From the NCBI GenBank assembly GCA_038131695.1, contig JAYPQA010000026.1, forward strand, positions 33,675 through 97,674: a DNA stretch of 64,000 nt, read 5' to 3'. The first letter of the stretch is position 1. Each line of letters opens with the position of its first letter. Below the pieces are notes generated by a model. It ran no database searches. It was given only the letters and a program-made list of their open reading frames with translations, and was not told where the DNA came from. The position numbers and the translations under genes are program-made. Of this stretch, positions 60,456 to 64,000 are shown in pieces. This DNA is from JADHLK01 sp038131695. GTDB taxonomy: Bacteria; Pseudomonadota; Alphaproteobacteria; Puniceispirillales; Puniceispirillaceae.

Positions 60456-61124
60456 ATGTTCGGTTTGGCCCGCGTTATTGCTTCCATTTTATTTTTTGCC
60501 GGCTTCACGTTTGCGGGCGCGTCTCCAGGGATGGCTCAGGGCCGGATGCCGGACACGATTGATCCCGCCAAACACTATCTTTTCTATATGCATGGCGGCT
60601 GGCCGGAGGAGCACGGTCAGTCCCGGCCCCATCCCCGGTATGGGAAAAGATACGAATATGATGAAATCCTGACGGCTTTCCGCGCCAAGGGCCTGGTCGT
60701 GATTGGCGAAGTTCGCGAGGGCAGGGTGCGGCCGCCGGACTATGCAGAGAGCGTCGCGGACGGAGTGAAACGCCTCTTGGCCGCTGGCGTGCCGCCGGGA
60801 AACATCACTGTCGGGGGACATTCCAAGGGCGGCATGATGACCTTGATTGTGTCCTCTCAGCTGAAAAACCCGAAGATCAATTTCGTTAATTTGGCGGGAT
60901 GTGGCGCCGGGGACCGGTTCGGCCGGCAGTTTCAGCGGATCGCCCGGCGCATCGGGCCGGACCTGCGCGGCCGGTTTCTCAGCATGTTTGAGTCTAATGA
61001 CGAGATATCAGGGTCCTGCGACGCGGCGATCAACCAGGCTAAAGAGTCGGTGTTCCTGGAACTTGTCCTGAAGACGGGCGAGGGGACACGGCCTGTTCTA
61101 TTTGCCGAACCCGGCGTGGATTGA
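60456..61124 (+). CDS. Secreted alpha/beta hydrolase
   Basis: A 222-residue protein with a signal peptide ending near PGMAQG and an alpha/beta-hydrolase core: HYLFYMHGGWPEE (oxyanion region) and nucleophile Ser123 in VGGHSKGGMMTL. AGGAGATCATC precedes the ATG. Two cysteines (GCGAGD, SGSCDAA) could form a disulfide. Substrate unknown. Confidence 0.78.
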   Translation: MFGLARVIASILFFAGFTFAGASPGMAQGRMPDTIDPAKHYLFYMHGGWPEEHGQSRPHPRYGKRYEYDEILTAFRAKGLVVIGEVREGRVRPPDYAESVADGVKRLLAAGVPPGNITVGGHSKGGMMTLIVSSQLKNPKINFVNLAGCGAGDRFGRQFQRIARRIGPDLRGRFLSMFESNDEISGSCDAAINQAKESVFLELVLKTGEGTRPVLFAEPGVD

Positions 61125-61156
61125 CCGGGTCACCGCTTGGGCGATGGGCCAAGACG

Positions 61157-64000
61157 TCAGCGAGTAAGGCCCCGCAAAATTCCTTTAAGCACGTCTTCCG
61201 GCCGGGTCTTTTGTTGAATCGGCTGGGAGGGTTCCTGCTGTGACGGTTGTTGCGGCGGCGGCGCGCCGGTGTTGGTGGTCGGGCTCGTCGTGGTGGAAGA
61301 TGATTGAGCGCCGGGGAAGATGTTTTCCAGGATTTTGCCGACTCCCTTCTTTTTCTTGAGACTCTCGATCTTCTTGTCGACGATGCCCGGCACCCGGATG
61401 CCGCTGGTCAGGCTGCTGGTGTCCAGCTTCACATTCGGGGCGTCCATCCGGCCCGCTACCTGAAACGGGATCAGCCTGGGGCCGGTGGATTTGGTCAGCA
61501 GTTGCAACGCCAAATTGTCGGCGAGCTGCAACTGGCCGGAGGAATTGACCTGCCAGTTGGGCAGATCGACCACGCCCTTGGCGCTGCCGTTACCGATCCC
61601 GGAGACCAGGGTCAGATCGTCAAAGCTGGCGATGCCTTTATCGACCCGGAAGTTTCCTCGCAGATCGGCCACATCCCGGCCGGTCTTGCCGCCAAGCTTG
61701 CGGGCAAATCCGTAGAGCGACCCGAGAAGACCGGTGACGCCGGAAAAGGACGAGCCCTTGGCGGCGCCGGAACTGACATCAATATTGGTGAGCGCCAGGG
61801 AGCCGTTGCCGTTCAGCGAGGCAATCATGTCCGCTTCGCTACGCCCGCTGGTGCGAAAATCGCCGACCAGTTCCATGGTGCCGGTTTTCAGGGTCCGGTT
61901 ACCGTAAGCGGCGAGAGCGGTCGGAATATTGAGCCGGGAAACCGAGAAACGTGTTTGATATTGGCCGCTACCCCGGGACGCGATGACCTTGGCGTCCATC
62001 TTAACGTCGCCGCCGAACATGTTACCGGTCAGCCGGCGTACATCCAGGATGCCGTTCTTCAACACACTGGCCAGTACCAGATTATCGACGGTCAGTTTGT
62101 CGTACAGGACCTTGGGCGAGGTCAGGCCGATATTCGCGTCAAATGAGGTGAGCGCGGATAGATCGATGGGTTCGGTTGACCAGCGGCTGCTACCGGCTGA
62201 TCGCGCGGACGTCCGGGCGGATGTCCGGCTTGGAGCGGATGACCGGGTTGTGGCGGGTTTTGATCCGCCCGACTGCGGCAAGAGCTTGTTGATGTCCAAG
62301 GTGCCGGTCTTGAGATCGGCGGTGATCGCCGGGCGGGCGCCCAGCCACTGTACGCCGGCATCGCCTGCGAACTTTACCCCCGCCGCATCGCCGGACAAGC
62401 TCGTCATGGCCACGCCGGCCGGATTGGCGGCAATCTTGCCCGTGATATCGACGCGGCCCACCTTGCCGGACGCCGGTTTGTAATCCACATCCAGCAGGCG
62501 CAGCACCCGGTCGAAATCGCCATGAGTTAATTTAATCTGCCCATTGAACGAGGGCAGGGCCGAGAGACCTGACGCCACGCCGTCCATGGAAAATTCACCA
62601 CCGGTGGCCTTGACCAAGGACGCCAGGCGCAGCTCGGCCGGCTTGCCGTTCAGGGTGGTGGACACAGAAACGGGACCCAGTTTGGAGGGAGAGACAGGCG
62701 GCGTAATCCCGCTGGCCTTAAACAGCCGGGCCAGGGACTTACCCGAAAGCGCAATATTGAAATTCTTGAACGCCGGGTCTGCGGCGCCCTTTTGGGATTT
62801 CAGGCCGGTGATTCCGCCCTTAACCTTGGCCTGCACGCCCGCAAAGTTGTTAACCGTCCAATCCTTGAAATTCAGATCGCCGTTCACCAGGGTGGAGTCG
62901 ACACTGATTCCGCTCACCCGCTGATTCTGAAAGGTCAGCGCGCCCAACGAGGCTTTCAGGTTGAAATCCAGATCGCCCAAAACGGCCAGAGGGGCCAGCG
63001 GATTGCCGGCCGCTGCTGCCGTCGCATTAGCGCCGCCTGTCGGCGCCGGGCCGGTATTCGGGGCTGATGCGCCATTGCCGGGTGCGCCTGTTGTTTTAGG
63101 CAGATAGGCATCCAGGTTAATCCGGTCGATATTAATATTGGCGCCGATGGACGGACGCGCACGGAGCGCCACGGTCGCCGCGCCGGTAATCTTGGTATTG
63201 TCCGCCTGGGTTTGGATTTGGGTCAACGATACCGTATCCGGCTTGCCCGAAATTTTGGCCGCCACGGACAGTTTCCGGAGATGATCCTTGGCAACTCCCT
63301 CGACCTTGACGCCCGCCCAGGAAAGAAGTGACCGTAGATCATTGGTGGAAAAATCGACCGAGCCGTCAAATTGGGGCTGGCCGCCTTTTTGCGACAGAAA
63401 CCCGAACAGCGCCAGATCGGAATTGCCCGGCAGCAGTGCGGAAACCTGATTCAGGGTCAGTTCCTGGTGGGACAGATCGGCATTAAACTTGGCTTGCCGG
63501 ATCGCCTGTCCCTTAAAGGTCAGCGCTTCGATCCCCAAATTAATCGCCGCGTTGAGGTTTTCCGGTAGAGCCTTTAACCCGGCGGGAGCGGTATCGGGTT
63601 TGGCGGCGGACGGGCGCGCGCCCAAATTCAGTTTGGCCGATCCCGGCGCGGCGTTCGGGGCGCCCGGTTTCTGGGACGCCGCTGCGGCCGGCTGCGACGG
63701 CGAGGCCAGAAGCTTGTCCAGGTCGAACTTGTTGAGGGTCATGCCGACATCCAGATCGATGGTCTTGCCCATCTCGACGCTGACCCGGCCGGTGCCCTTC
63801 GACCCATCCAGTTCAAAGCCAAGGCCGGTGACCTCCGCCAGCTTTTGCGTTGCCGCCACGTTGGCCAGCAGTTTGAACGACTTACCCAGCGCATCGGGCA
63901 GGGCTGCGCCGCCGGCTACGCCGGCCACAAACTCCCGCAGATTACCGCCGTCGATAGCTAGCTTGCCTTTTAGGCGGGGATTGGTGCCGATGCCGCTGAG
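61157..64000 (-). CDS. AsmA-family envelope protein (5' end beyond window)
   Basis: The visible 947 residues lack the N-terminus, since the frame is open to the window edge (KLAIDGGNLREFVAGVAGGAA and on). Repeated beta-rich modules (FDGSVDFSTNDLRSLLSWAGVKVEGV, INIDRINLDAYLPK, VGRVDITGKIAANPAGVAMTSLSG) and the C-terminal IPFQVAGRMDAPNVKLD are typical of AsmA/YhjG proteins, which bridge the periplasm and affect outer-membrane lipid. Two low-complexity Gly/Ala/Pro/Thr linkers are present, and the tail is Gln/Pro-rich (QQPSQQEPSQPIQQKTRPED). Confidence 0.85.
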   Translation of the reverse strand, partial: LSGIGTNPRLKGKLAIDGGNLREFVAGVAGGAALPDALGKSFKLLANVAATQKLAEVTGLGFELDGSKGTGRVSVEMGKTIDLDVGMTLNKFDLDKLLASPSQPAAAASQKPGAPNAAPGSAKLNLGARPSAAKPDTAPAGLKALPENLNAAINLGIEALTFKGQAIRQAKFNADLSHQELTLNQVSALLPGNSDLALFGFLSQKGGQPQFDGSVDFSTNDLRSLLSWAGVKVEGVAKDHLRKLSVAAKISGKPDTVSLTQIQTQADNTKITGAATVALRARPSIGANINIDRINLDAYLPKTTGAPGNGASAPNTGPAPTGGANATAAAAGNPLAPLAVLGDLDFNLKASLGALTFQNQRVSGISVDSTLVNGDLNFKDWTVNNFAGVQAKVKGGITGLKSQKGAADPAFKNFNIALSGKSLARLFKASGITPPVSPSKLGPVSVSTTLNGKPAELRLASLVKATGGEFSMDGVASGLSALPSFNGQIKLTHGDFDRVLRLLDVDYKPASGKVGRVDITGKIAANPAGVAMTSLSGDAAGVKFAGDAGVQWLGARPAITADLKTGTLDINKLLPQSGGSKPATTRSSAPSRTSARTSARSAGSSRWSTEPIDLSALTSFDANIGLTSPKVLYDKLTVDNLVLASVLKNGILDVRRLTGNMFGGDVKMDAKVIASRGSGQYQTRFSVSRLNIPTALAAYGNRTLKTGTMELVGDFRTSGRSEADMIASLNGNGSLALTNIDVSSGAAKGSSFSGVTGLLGSLYGFARKLGGKTGRDVADLRGNFRVDKGIASFDDLTLVSGIGNGSAKGVVDLPNWQVNSSGQLQLADNLALQLLTKSTGPRLIPFQVAGRMDAPNVKLDTSSLTSGIRVPGIVDKKIESLKKKKGVGKILENIFPGAQSSSTTTSPTTNTGAPPPQQPSQQEPSQPIQQKTRPEDVLKGILRGLTR

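Noticed and set aside
1..64000. tRNA, rRNA, CRISPR arrays, insertion sequences or integrases
   Set aside because: None seen on reading the intergenic strips; gaps are short and hold only the sites listed.

Overview
The window is alphaproteobacterial DNA, probably from an uncultivated, free-living and perhaps marine organism. The evidence is gene content: the protocatechuate 4,5-cleavage pathway, MmcB and AsmA families, a ROSE-type hsp20 leader, and a PHO-box-controlled phospholipid-remodelling operon. Two halves with different texture meet near 39.8 kb. Positions 1-39,790 are rich in the hexamer CAGCTG and prefer T-ending codons (GAT, AAT, TAT, CAT). Positions 39,810-64,000 are more GC-rich, use more C-ending codons, and carry CAGCTG at about background level. 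This may be a chimeric join or a real change of genomic neighbourhood. I saw no tRNA, rRNA, CRISPR array or insertion sequence.

First half. cysQ (cut by the window start), mmsA and the split pxpA/pxpBC oxoprolinase genes come first. Next is an aromatic-acid catabolic block: pobA, a LysR regulator, and a complete ligA-ligB-ligC-ligU-ligI-ligK-ligJ operon that would convert 4-hydroxybenzoate via protocatechuate to pyruvate and oxaloacetate. An MFS exporter and a ferric-iron ABC transporter with fur embedded between its genes follow, with a Fur-box-like site upstream. Then come ppk1-ppx and, converging on them, a plcP-like gene followed by a glycosyltransferase fused to diacylglycerol kinase, preceded by three PhoB half-sites spaced 11 bp apart. 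Beta-oxidation genes, an ABC-2 transporter, a thiolase and a HAD phosphatase lead into a flagellar cluster (FlgG-like protein, fliA, flhG, flhF, flhA) with several unknown small proteins.

Second half. hsp20 with a thermometer-like leader is followed by a peroxiredoxin-like gene whose peroxidatic residue is an in-frame UGA with a SECIS-like hairpin just downstream, so probably a selenoprotein. After a CPBP protease and unknown proteins comes a tightly overlapping dioxygenase / fumarate-reductase-like flavoprotein / mini 2Fe-2S operon. Then follow MscS, SMP-30, ChaC, a VOC protein, a receiver-pentapeptide fusion, a TPR O-GlcNAc-transferase-like protein, YjbQ, MmcB, Ada, a YgjP-type peptidase, YcgN, SCO1, CobD, an RHH protein, an alpha/beta hydrolase and an AsmA protein that runs off the end.

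Several conserved genes (mmsA, pxpC, pobA, plcP, flhF, mmcB, the ygjP-like gene, probably the receiver-pentapeptide gene) are broken by one-base indels, nearly all in homopolymers. Consensus error is the simplest explanation, and I annotate them as single genes with the break position given.
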